From Planctomycetaceae bacterium UBA6163 (GTDB taxonomy: Bacteria > Planctomycetota > Planctomycetia > Pirellulales > Pirellulaceae): a stretch of DNA of 5,276 bases. Made by a program: the position numbers and the translations under genes. Positions within the stretch are counted from its first letter, which is position 1. Every line of letters begins with the position of its first letter. The stretch lies in contig DIUH01000152.1 of the NCBI GenBank assembly GCA_002428205.1, positions 1,691-6,966 on the forward strand, read 5' to 3'. Of this stretch, positions 1 to 5,276 are shown one piece after another. The notes below the pieces were generated by a model. The model was given only the letters and a program-made list of their open reading frames with translations, had not been told where the DNA came from and did no database searches.

Positions 1-109
1 TTGAGTTGACTTTGCGGGCTGATGTGGCCGATAGGTGAATTGCGGGGCGGTCGTACAGTAATACTGCGGACCGACGCATCCGAATCCGCATTCTCTGCTC
101 GAGGCGTTC
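1..109 (+). other. 5' leader region of the secreted-protein gene
   Basis: I see no convincing gene in this edge stretch. A TTGACT hexamer at 6-11 resembles a -35 box, but the sequence about 18 bases downstream (GATAGG, 30-35) is a poor -10 box, so any promoter here is speculative. A short plus-strand frame open from the left edge stops at 36-38 (TGA) and could be the last dozen codons of an upstream gene, but it is too short to judge. Confidence 0.3.
101..104 (+). promoter_or_regulatory. Ribosome binding site (GAGG) for the gene at 110
   Basis: GAGG lies 5 bases before the ATG at 110. It favours that ATG over the in-frame ATG at 185. The earlier start also supplies the basic residues that a signal peptide n-region needs. 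Confidence 0.5.
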
Positions 110-745
110 ATGATTGCATTAACATCGTTGCAAAAAGACTTGCTAGGGATCAGGCCCTGCGGTTCCGCGTGGAAGCCCCTTTCGATGGTTTTCATAGCCA
201 TCGTCTGTATTTTTGTAGTGCTGGCTGTTCCGGTCGACGTCAACGCCCAGCAATGGATTCCCGCAGACGGGATTAGGCCATCCGCCGGTGCCCACGCCAC
301 TCAGCCGACCCACGCCACTCAGGTTTCCGCTGCGACCCACTTGGTGATCGAACCACCTCAACCGCAAAAACGCCACCATTGGTGGCACCAAGGGACGCCG
401 CAAGTCACCGTGCCCACACACCCAGAGTCGGTGGGTGGTGGTTATTGGAACCGCCCCAACGATGAGCCCCCTGCGGTCATCAATCAAGACGAATTGATCG
501 CAAATGACCCGTTCGGCGGTGCGGAATTGCCGCCCGCTGCGACGCCGAAAAAGAAGATTGATCTCACACAAGCTATCCCCAGCCACGCGGACAAAACGCC
601 ACGGTCACCAGCGGTCCCCCAGGCAAGCCGCACTACCGGGTGGAAACAACCCTATTCTTACGGCCATTTTGGCGCAAAACACAATCGCCAGTGGTCGGTT
701 CACCACGGCCACCAACGTTCTCACACCCAGTGGACGCTCCGTTAG
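110..745 (+). CDS. Secreted His/Pro-rich hypothetical protein
   Basis: This is a 211-residue protein of unknown function that is probably exported across the inner membrane. The N-terminus carries Lys9, Arg15 and Lys22, then a hydrophobic core at about 27-40, then a likely signal peptidase I site after Ala46 (VNA before QQW). No later hydrophobic segment would anchor it. The predicted mature chain of about 165 residues is low in complexity, rich in Pro, Gln and Thr, and contains 14 His, including HHWWH at 89-93 and VHHGHQRSH at 197-205. The middle (about 95-175) looks disordered. The last 35 residues (177-211) are rich in Tyr, Gly, Trp and His and look like the most constrained part. I have an impression, not a verified match, that similar tails occur in other planctomycete exported proteins. 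The ATG at 110 is chosen for its GAGG site; the alternative at 185 would leave a signal peptide with no basic n-region. The His clusters could bind metal, but that is inference only. Confidence 0.7.
   Translation: MIALTSLQKDLLGIRPCGSAWKPLSMVFIAIVCIFVVLAVPVDVNAQQWIPADGIRPSAGAHATQPTHATQVSAATHLVIEPPQPQKRHHWWHQGTPQVTVPTHPESVGGGYWNRPNDEPPAVINQDELIANDPFGGAELPPAATPKKKIDLTQAIPSHADKTPRSPAVPQASRTTGWKQPYSYGHFGAKHNRQWSVHHGHQRSHTQWTLR
291..322 (+). repeat. 14-bp direct repeat inside the secreted-protein gene
   Basis: CCCACGCCACTCAG occurs at 291-304 and again at 309-322, separated by 4 bases. The 18-base period keeps the frame and encodes HATQ twice (residues 62-65 and 68-71). It looks like a small in-frame duplication in the low-complexity region following the signal peptide. 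Confidence 0.75.
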
Positions 746-901
746 GCCCAGCGTAACGATATACGATCTCGCCTATCATTCGCCGCATCAGACTTTCGCC
801 TCGGTTTGTCAAATCGGGCGGTCGTCTGGTCAATATTCTGGGCAAGCTGGTAAAATCCGATATCAAAGAATCTCTTACACAAGCTGGCTCAAGGCATTGT
901 C
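746..901 (+). other. Gap between the secreted-protein gene and hemQ
   Basis: These 156 bases contain no convincing gene and no hairpin with a T-run that would act as a terminator. TTGTCA at 806-811 followed by an AT-rich CAATATT at 831-837 is the only promoter-like pair, and its spacing is poor. A weak AAGG at 891-894, 7 bases before the ATG at 902, may serve as the hemQ ribosome binding site. Confidence 0.3.
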
Positions 902-1741
902 ATGACAACCCCAAGTTCCCGCCCCGCTCACACACACGCCGCTCCGCCACCCAACTCACTTGTCCCCGAAGAAGGCTGGCATTGCGGGCATTATTTCTAC
1001 CGCTTTTGTCGCGACCGACTGGCCGGGCTCAGCGGCCGAGACGACTTCATCGCGGCGTTGAATCCGTCGGGCGACCAGATGCCCCAGCGACTTCAGGGAT
1101 ACATCATCTCGGGACACAAAGCCGATTTTGCCATCATGGTGATGGACCCCAATCCGCTTACGATTGACGCGGTTCATCAAGCGATCATGTCCGGCCCATT
1201 GGGTGGGGCGATCGAGCCGACATGGTCATTTGTTTCGATGAGCGAGGTCAGCGAGTATGTGCCATCGGTCGATACGTTTCGTGAAAATATGATTCGCGAA
1301 GGTGCCGCGGAGGGCTCTCCGGAGCTCGAAGCACGCGTCAAATCATACGCCGATCGCCTGCCGATGATGAACCATCAAAGGTTAAGCCCCGAGTTTCCTA
1401 ACTGGCCGGCGGCATGCTTCTATCCGATGAATAAAAGCCGAGTCGTCGGCGCCAACTGGTTCACCACCCCGTTTTCGCATCGCAAAGAATTGATGGCTGA
1501 ACATGCCCGCAGCGGGATCGCATTCGCCGGACGTGTCAGCCAAGTGATCACCGTCGGCGTCGGCTTGGATGACTGGGAATGGATGGTCACACTGTGGGCC
1601 CGCAATCCTGAATACCTAAAGGAAATCGTCTATCGAATGCGATTCGACGAGGCGAGTGCAAAATATGCCGAGTTTGGGCCGTTTTACACCGGCTACCGCG
1701 CCACCGCCGAAGAGATTCTGGCACATTGCCGCGTGCATTAA
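902..1741 (+). CDS. hemQ: HemQ / ChdC: coproheme decarboxylase (H2O2-dependent heme synthase), chlorite-dismutase family
   Basis: HemQ converts iron-coproporphyrin III (coproheme) to heme b by two oxidative decarboxylations using hydrogen peroxide. It is the last step of the coproporphyrin-dependent heme pathway and is a cytoplasmic, usually pentameric enzyme. The family is clear from FYPMNK (173-178), the block from the proximal His to GLDDWEW (201-227) and MRFDEAS (246-252). Using the spacing known from Gram-positive HemQ, the catalytic Tyr is Tyr174, with Lys178, Trp186, proximal heme ligand His201, distal Gln214, Arg247 and Ser252. All are present at the expected intervals, so the enzyme should be active. 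Gln at the distal position marks HemQ, whereas true chlorite dismutases have Arg there. At 279 residues it is about 25-30 longer than typical HemQ; the excess is mainly a Pro/His-rich N-terminus (1-20) that does not look like a signal peptide. The next in-frame Met is residue 60, inside the fold, so the ATG at 902 is the sensible start. It is convergent with the ABC operon, and no other heme gene is in view. Confidence 0.93.
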   Translation: MTTPSSRPAHTHAAPPPNSLVPEEGWHCGHYFYRFCRDRLAGLSGRDDFIAALNPSGDQMPQRLQGYIISGHKADFAIMVMDPNPLTIDAVHQAIMSGPLGGAIEPTWSFVSMSEVSEYVPSVDTFRENMIREGAAEGSPELEARVKSYADRLPMMNHQRLSPEFPNWPAACFYPMNKSRVVGANWFTTPFSHRKELMAEHARSGIAFAGRVSQVITVGVGLDDWEWMVTLWARNPEYLKEIVYRMRFDEASAKYAEFGPFYTGYRATAEEILAHCRVH

Positions 1742-1781
1742 CGCCATCGCACCACAATCAGCCACCGTCTGCATCGGACGT
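1742..1781. other. Convergent 40-bp gap between hemQ and the permease gene
   Basis: Two transcripts end here tail to tail. The only hairpin I can find is a 4-bp CGTC/GACG pair (1766-1769 with 1777-1780) with no T-run on either strand, so no intrinsic terminator is supported. Transcripts may overlap into the opposing gene or end by Rho. Confidence 0.4.
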
Positions 1782-4103
1782 TCAATGGGTTCCCGGTGCG
1801 AGCTTGTATGTTATGGTGTTTTGCGAATTGGCCAGCGACTGAGCGTCATCTTCTTGTAAAGATGACTGCTCGTCGGCATTCGGGTTCAGCGATCCGAAGA
1901 TCACCATAATCGCCATCGAAAAGGTGATGCACATCAGGCACCACATCGGTTGATACGCGAATTGATCGCCAGTCGTTTCAAAGATAAACGACTTACCCGG
2001 CAGATCCATCTCCGCAATGCTTGGTAACGATACCGAAAGCGTGTTGTTAATTGTGTGTATCAAGATCGTCGGCAGGACGCTGCCGGTTCGCCAGGCGATC
2101 CAGCCGAGCAAAAATCCCATCACGGTCGCCGAAATCGATTGCTGCAGCACCCCATGCGAAACACCAAATAAAACCGCGGTCACCAAGATCGCGCGAAACG
2201 GTTGTCGATCTCGCAGCAATCCGCCAAACATAAACCCGCGGAACGCTAACTCCTCACAAACGGCTGGAACAACGGCCATCAATAAGACCAAATAAATCCA
2301 TGGCGTCGCAGCCATTTGATCTGTCAGTGGTCGCATCGCAGCCATCGCAGACTCGGAGACCGGATAAGCGACCATGACCCAACGCGTCAACAACATATAA
2401 GCCGGGTGAATCGCAAAACCTAACACGACGGAAAACAGCAAAACGTTCCAGGTCGGCATACGAAGCCGCAAACCGATCCGCATCCGCCGCGTACAGACCG
2501 CCGCAATGATTAATGACGGCAACAGGATCATCCCCACTTGCGGCCCGAGCACCATTTTGGCGAACCCCGATACGCCATCAGGAACGCCCGAGAACATCAA
2601 TCGTCCAAAAAACAATCCTACTAAGATCACAACCGCCAACGCGTAGGCTTGGTTCGGTTTTGCGTAGGTTTGGCGGTTCTCGCGAATCGAATCGAGCATG
2701 CGACCGGGGTTGAAGGGTTGACCGCCGTGGAATAGCACCGATTCATTTTCAAACAACCGCATCGTCCACCGCACGACCAAGGCGGCACAGGCAATGGTCA
2801 CACCGGCAATCATCGGAAGATGCACCAACGCAGTCGCGTAATTCGATTCGATTAACGAGCGGACGAACAGAAACATTCCGGTGACGGGAATCAGGCTGGT
2901 CCCGATATTCAGTGAAATGCCTGGCATGCTGGGCAAGACAACAAACGGAATGATCGCCATCATCATCGGCATTAAATAGTACTGCCCTTCCTTGCTGCTT
3001 CGGGCCATCGCCGACAAACCCAACGCGATCCCGCTGAATATAATCGACAGCGGAAACATAGCCGCAAGCAGCAGCACGACGATCCACAACGGCATCACCG
3101 CCGGTTCACCGATTCCGATTTGGCTAAACACCATCGCGCCGGTGGATAGCATGCTGATCGTATTTAAGACCGCGGTCAACATACTGAACGTTGTTACGGT
3201 CGCTAACTTGCCTAAGACAATTTCACCACGTAGCGCGGGGCTACACAGTAAGGTTTCCAGCGTGCCACGTTCTTTCTCGCCTGCGACCATATCGATAGCC
3301 GGATAGAACGCGCCCGTCATTGCCCAAATCAGCATAACCATCGGCAACAACTTGCTCCAAAACAACGTCTGCCGCGCATGGGGTTTGGCAATGTCCGCAA
3401 GGGAGACCTCAAACGGTTGCAGTACCGCTTCCCCGATCCCCAAGCCTTTCAATGATTGCTGAACCCATCGGTTTTTCCAGGCTTGCAACGCAGTGTTTAC
3501 AGTCGCCGCGGCGGAATTGGATGTCCCCGACACCGCGTTATAAACGAGACTGACCCCAGACTGGTCCGAAACCCCTGATGCGTCACCAAGCCGCTCAGGA
3601 ATCTTTAAGACGACGTCATACACTCCGTCAGCGATCCACCGCGCAGTGACTTGGTCGATCCTGGCTTGATCGCCGAATTCGCTGGTGCGAAAAAGCGTCA
3701 TCCGCATTTGCTGGTGCGACGTTACAAGTCCATCGGCAAAGCGATACTCAGTTGAAACGGCTTCATGGCTTTGAACCACAACCGTCTTGCTTTGATCGTA
3801 CAGGTCTTCCTTTGCGTCGCCGGACTCCGTATCGTCGGGCCCCAATTCTGGTTCGATCGCCTCGACCAATATCGGTACATCGACCAGATTCTCATTCCCA
3901 ATCACGGCGATCTTCATGACCGGTTGATTGCTGAATTGTGTGACCTGCATCAACACCGATCCGATCAGTGGATACAGCAGCAATGGCAAGATTAAGATGG
4001 TGAACAACGTGCGTCGATCGCGCAATTGATCACGCATTTCGCGGGCATAAATCAATCGTACCGCGGACCAGCGGAATCGTTCTGAGGCGTCTTGATCGCT
4101 CAT
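1782..4103 (-). CDS. ABC-2 (NatB-type) permease fused to a C-terminal CPBP intramembrane protease domain
   Basis: This 773-residue inner-membrane protein joins two families. Residues 1 to about 450 are an ABC-2 exporter permease of NatB type. They hold a first membrane helix at about 33-54, a large extracytoplasmic domain (about 58-245), a second helix at about 247-270, then the conserved cytoplasmic coupling segment with GEKERGTLE (275-283), and further helices near 300-325, 336-365, 376-395 and 426-445. After a hydrophilic linker (about 450-483) comes a second membrane block of about six to seven helices (485-737) with the CPBP (CAAX-protease/Abi) motifs: EExxxR as Glu617, Glu618 and Arg622; FxxxH as Phe646 and His650; HxxxN as His683 and Asn687. 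All putative catalytic residues are intact. The last 35 residues are acidic and hydrophilic. Its ATG overlaps the stop of the ATPase gene (ATGA), and a G-rich AGGGGG lies 4 bases upstream, so translation is probably coupled. Presumably it pairs with that ATPase as an exporter. The substrate, and whether the protease part cleaves anything, cannot be read from the sequence. Some CPBP proteins act in prenyl-protein processing, bacteriocin immunity or peptide maturation. Confidence 0.9.
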   Translation of the reverse strand: MSDQDASERFRWSAVRLIYAREMRDQLRDRRTLFTILILPLLLYPLIGSVLMQVTQFSNQPVMKIAVIGNENLVDVPILVEAIEPELGPDDTESGDAKEDLYDQSKTVVVQSHEAVSTEYRFADGLVTSHQQMRMTLFRTSEFGDQARIDQVTARWIADGVYDVVLKIPERLGDASGVSDQSGVSLVYNAVSGTSNSAAATVNTALQAWKNRWVQQSLKGLGIGEAVLQPFEVSLADIAKPHARQTLFWSKLLPMVMLIWAMTGAFYPAIDMVAGEKERGTLETLLCSPALRGEIVLGKLATVTTFSMLTAVLNTISMLSTGAMVFSQIGIGEPAVMPLWIVVLLLAAMFPLSIIFSGIALGLSAMARSSKEGQYYLMPMMMAIIPFVVLPSMPGISLNIGTSLIPVTGMFLFVRSLIESNYATALVHLPMIAGVTIACAALVVRWTMRLFENESVLFHGGQPFNPGRMLDSIRENRQTYAKPNQAYALAVVILVGLFFGRLMFSGVPDGVSGFAKMVLGPQVGMILLPSLIIAAVCTRRMRIGLRLRMPTWNVLLFSVVLGFAIHPAYMLLTRWVMVAYPVSESAMAAMRPLTDQMAATPWIYLVLLMAVVPAVCEELAFRGFMFGGLLRDRQPFRAILVTAVLFGVSHGVLQQSISATVMGFLLGWIAWRTGSVLPTILIHTINNTLSVSLPSIAEMDLPGKSFIFETTGDQFAYQPMWCLMCITFSMAIMVIFGSLNPNADEQSSLQEDDAQSLANSQNTITYKLAPGTH

Positions 4104-4915
4104 CCGGCCCCCTGCAAAACCGAATCTGAAAGCACAGATCGGTCATGATTGGTGACAAGCGAAAAGAACAATTCTTCTACATCGCGATGGCCATGACGTG
4201 ACCCTAAGTCCGATAACGTCCCGCAGTCAAGTATCCGCCCCCGGTGCATGATTGCCACTCGGTCGCAAAGTTTCTCGACTTCACTCATGATGTGAGTCGA
4301 AAAAATCAAACACTTTCCCGCGTCTCTCAATTGCCGAATCACCTGCAAAAGATTCCGCGCGACCATTACATCCAATCCAAGTGTCGCTTCGTCAAAGATC
4401 AACACAGGCGGATCATGAATCAGTGCTCGCGCGATCGAGACTTTTTGCTTCATACCGGTCGACAACTTCGCGCCGGGGCATTTGCGAAACTCGTTCATCC
4501 GCAACGTTTCCATTAACGATTCCGTTCGATCGCGCAGGCGATCGCCATCCAGACCGTTAAGTTTTCCGAAGAAGGCGAGCATTTCTTCGGCCGTCATGCG
4601 GTCATAGATGGCGGTATTATTGCTGACAAATCCGATTCGTCGCCGCACCTCGGATGAAGAGTCCTCGACATCGTATCCGCCGACCCGTACCGTGCCGGAT
4701 GTCGGTCGCAACATCGTGGCCAGAATCCTTAAGAGTGTGGTTTTGCCAGCGCCGTTGGCCCCCAGCAAACCAAAAATCTCACCCGCGGCCACATGGAAAT
4801 GAACACGGTCGACGGCAACAAATCGCCCCATGCTGCCGTCTTGATACACCTTAGTCAGCGCGATGACGTCGATCATGCGATTCGCACCGGCCACAATGGA
4901 GGAGACGTGAAACAT
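4100..4915 (-). CDS. ABC transporter ATP-binding protein, NatA-type
   Basis: This 271-residue cytoplasmic ATPase should power the fused permease encoded just downstream. Its motifs, in order, are Walker A GANGAGKT (52-59), a Q-loop region IGFVSNN (94-100), signature LSTGM (151-155), Walker B VLIFDE (171-176) with Asp175 and catalytic Glu176, D-loop LGLD (179-182), and switch His208 in FSTH. LSTGMKQKV and the C-terminal EELFFSLV are typical of NatA-like ATPases that pair with ABC-2 exporters. The usual Q-loop Gln is replaced by Asn (99/100), a change I associate with this subfamily, so it need not mean inactivity. Two starts are possible: ATG at 4915, with GGAG 8 bases upstream, or Met14 (ATG at 4876), where homologous proteins usually begin (MIDVIALTKVY) but with no clear ribosome binding site. 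I keep 4915. The stop overlaps the permease start by 4 bases. No regulator is adjacent. Confidence 0.93.
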   Translation of the reverse strand: MFHVSSIVAGANRMIDVIALTKVYQDGSMGRFVAVDRVHFHVAAGEIFGLLGANGAGKTTLLRILATMLRPTSGTVRVGGYDVEDSSSEVRRRIGFVSNNTAIYDRMTAEEMLAFFGKLNGLDGDRLRDRTESLMETLRMNEFRKCPGAKLSTGMKQKVSIARALIHDPPVLIFDEATLGLDVMVARNLLQVIRQLRDAGKCLIFSTHIMSEVEKLCDRVAIMHRGRILDCGTLSDLGSRHGHRDVEELFFSLVTNHDRSVLSDSVLQGAG

Positions 4916-4923
4916 GGAATACG

Positions 4924-4927
4924 CTCC
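4924..4927 (-). promoter_or_regulatory. Possible ribosome binding site (GGAG) for the ABC ATPase
   Basis: On the minus strand, GGAG lies 8 bases before the ATG at 4915, within a purine-rich stretch (4924-4935). It is the main argument for the longer start. Planctomycetes often lack Shine-Dalgarno sites, so the argument is modest. Confidence 0.4.
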
Positions 4928-5014
4928 GCCCCCTTCATTAAAAGTCTAGCGGTGCACCTAACGTTCAAACCGTAGGTCGTAATCGCTGCACCCCGTTGCA
5001 TTATCCAGACTTCC

Positions 5015-5040
5015 CGATCGGGTTTTGTAACCACCGATCG
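5015..5040 (-). other. Imperfect inverted repeat (CGATCG...CGATCG) upstream of the ABC operon
   Basis: CGATCG at 5015-5020 pairs with CGATCG at 5035-5040. GGTT (5021-5024) pairs with AACC (5029-5032) around a 4-base loop, leaving a 2-base bulge (5033-5034), for ten base pairs in all. On the minus strand it starts 35 bases after the stop of the upstream gene, where a terminator could sit, but no T-run follows. A Rho-type or leaky terminator, or a protein-binding site, are all possible. Confidence 0.4.
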
Positions 5041-5075
5041 ATGCAAACGGTACGACCGTCACTGGTGGAAGGCGG

Positions 5076-5276
5076 CTAGTCGATGAAGGAGTTCTTTTTT
5101 CCCGTCCGGAACACGCCAGAGGCTTTCAAGTACGCACGCAGGCGATTGCGACAATCGGTCGCGAACGCAAAAACGTCGTTGGTGCGATAGTCGGGATAGG
5201 TCCAACGGTGCCAAACCCATTGCCCGCCGATATAGCTGAGCGTGATCTCGCCAAAAATCCCGCTGTGAAGATAGAT
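5076..5276 (-). CDS. C-terminal fragment of an unidentified protein (5' end beyond the window)
   Basis: This frame is open from the right edge to a TAG stop, giving 66 residues, and the start lies outside the window. I do not recognise the family. The piece begins with a likely beta-rich segment (IYLHSGIFGE, 1-10), then an aromatic stretch GGQWVWHRWTYPDYR (17-31), then a probable helix with DCRNRLRAYLKASGVF (41-56) and a basic tail ending KKNSFID. Trp, Tyr and Arg are dense and no membrane helix is present. The mixed but sensible composition and the uninterrupted frame favour a real gene over a chance opening. It runs in the same direction as the ABC genes but is 160 bases away from them, with a hairpin between, so co-transcription is uncertain. 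A near-terminal A AAA AAG heptamer (5094-5100) matches a known frameshift-prone sequence. Confidence 0.65.
   Translation of the reverse strand: MYLHSGIFGEITLSYIGGQWVWHRWTYPDYRTNDVFAFATDCRNRLRAYLKASGVFRTGKKNSFID

Larger units (their letters stand above)
4916..5075 (-). other. Upstream region of the ABC exporter operon
   Basis: This 160-base gap separates the ABC operon from the same-strand gene upstream. A promoter would be expected here, but only weak boxes are visible: TTGAAC (4963-4968) and TAGACT (4943-4948) on the minus strand, with 14 bases between them, which is too short. A perfect 8-bp palindrome GGTGCACC (4951-4958) lies between them and could be an operator or chance. A minus-strand hairpin is at 5015-5040. 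Confidence 0.35.

Noticed and set aside
1..111. Minus-strand frame open from an ATG at 109-111 to the left edge
   Set aside because: It is only 37 codons, has no recognisable features, and could be open by chance.
22..276. Plus-strand frame of 84 codons overlapping the signal peptide region
   Set aside because: It is Arg-rich and without recognisable features, while the overlapping frame from 110 has a good ribosome binding site and a clear signal peptide.
143..586. Minus-strand frame of 147 codons opposite the secreted-protein gene
   Set aside because: Its composition is that of an antisense shadow and the plus-strand gene explains the region.
504..905. Plus-strand frame of 133 codons whose stop overlaps the hemQ start
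   Set aside because: It overlaps the better supported secreted-protein gene, is very rich in Arg and Ser as shadow frames usually are, and has no ribosome binding site or recognisable domain.
902..1741. A true chlorite dismutase (chlorite detoxification)
   Set aside because: The distal residue is Gln214 rather than the Arg of chlorite dismutases, and Tyr174, Lys178, Arg247 and Ser252 match coproheme decarboxylases.
1720..1781. Bidirectional terminator between the convergent genes
   Set aside because: Only 4-bp stems are present and neither strand has a T-run after them.
2749..3087. Minus-strand frame of 112 codons inside the permease gene
   Set aside because: It is an out-of-frame shadow, rich in Arg, Asp and Cys, within the clearly coding 773-residue frame.

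Overview
The window reads like a chromosomal segment of a planctomycete, most likely of the Pirellulales (Rhodopirellula-type) group. This is inferred from the protein types and no search was run. The main pointers are an ABC-2 permease fused to a CPBP (CAAX-protease-like) domain, a HemQ-type heme enzyme in what appears to be a diderm, a secreted His/Pro-rich protein with a Tyr/Gly/Trp-rich C-terminal tail, and patchy Shine-Dalgarno signals. I see no tRNA, rRNA, CRISPR array, insertion sequence or integrase.

Layout. Positions 1-109 hold a short leader with a GAGG ribosome binding site. Positions 110-745 (+) encode a 211-residue exported protein of unknown function. After a 156-base gap, 902-1741 (+) encodes HemQ (coproheme decarboxylase, chlorite-dismutase family) with every active-site residue I could check present. 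HemQ ends 40 bases from the stop of an operon running the other way. That operon reads from right to left: an NatA-type ABC ATPase (4100-4915, -), then a 773-residue NatB-type permease with a C-terminal CPBP domain (1782-4103, -), joined by a 4-base ATGA stop/start overlap. Upstream, a 160-base gap (4916-5075) contains an imperfect hairpin. Beyond it lies the last 66 codons of another minus-strand gene (5076-5276), cut by the window edge and of unknown function.

How the genes work together. The ATPase and the fused permease should form one inner-membrane exporter complex: the ATPase has full nucleotide-binding motifs, and the permease supplies the channel plus an intramembrane protease-like module with all its putative catalytic residues. 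The substrate is unknown. HemQ carries out the last step of the coproporphyrin-dependent heme pathway and has no visible functional link to the exporter. The fused exporter/protease is the most interesting item. It belongs to recognisable families, so I would call it an uncharacterised architecture rather than a new system.
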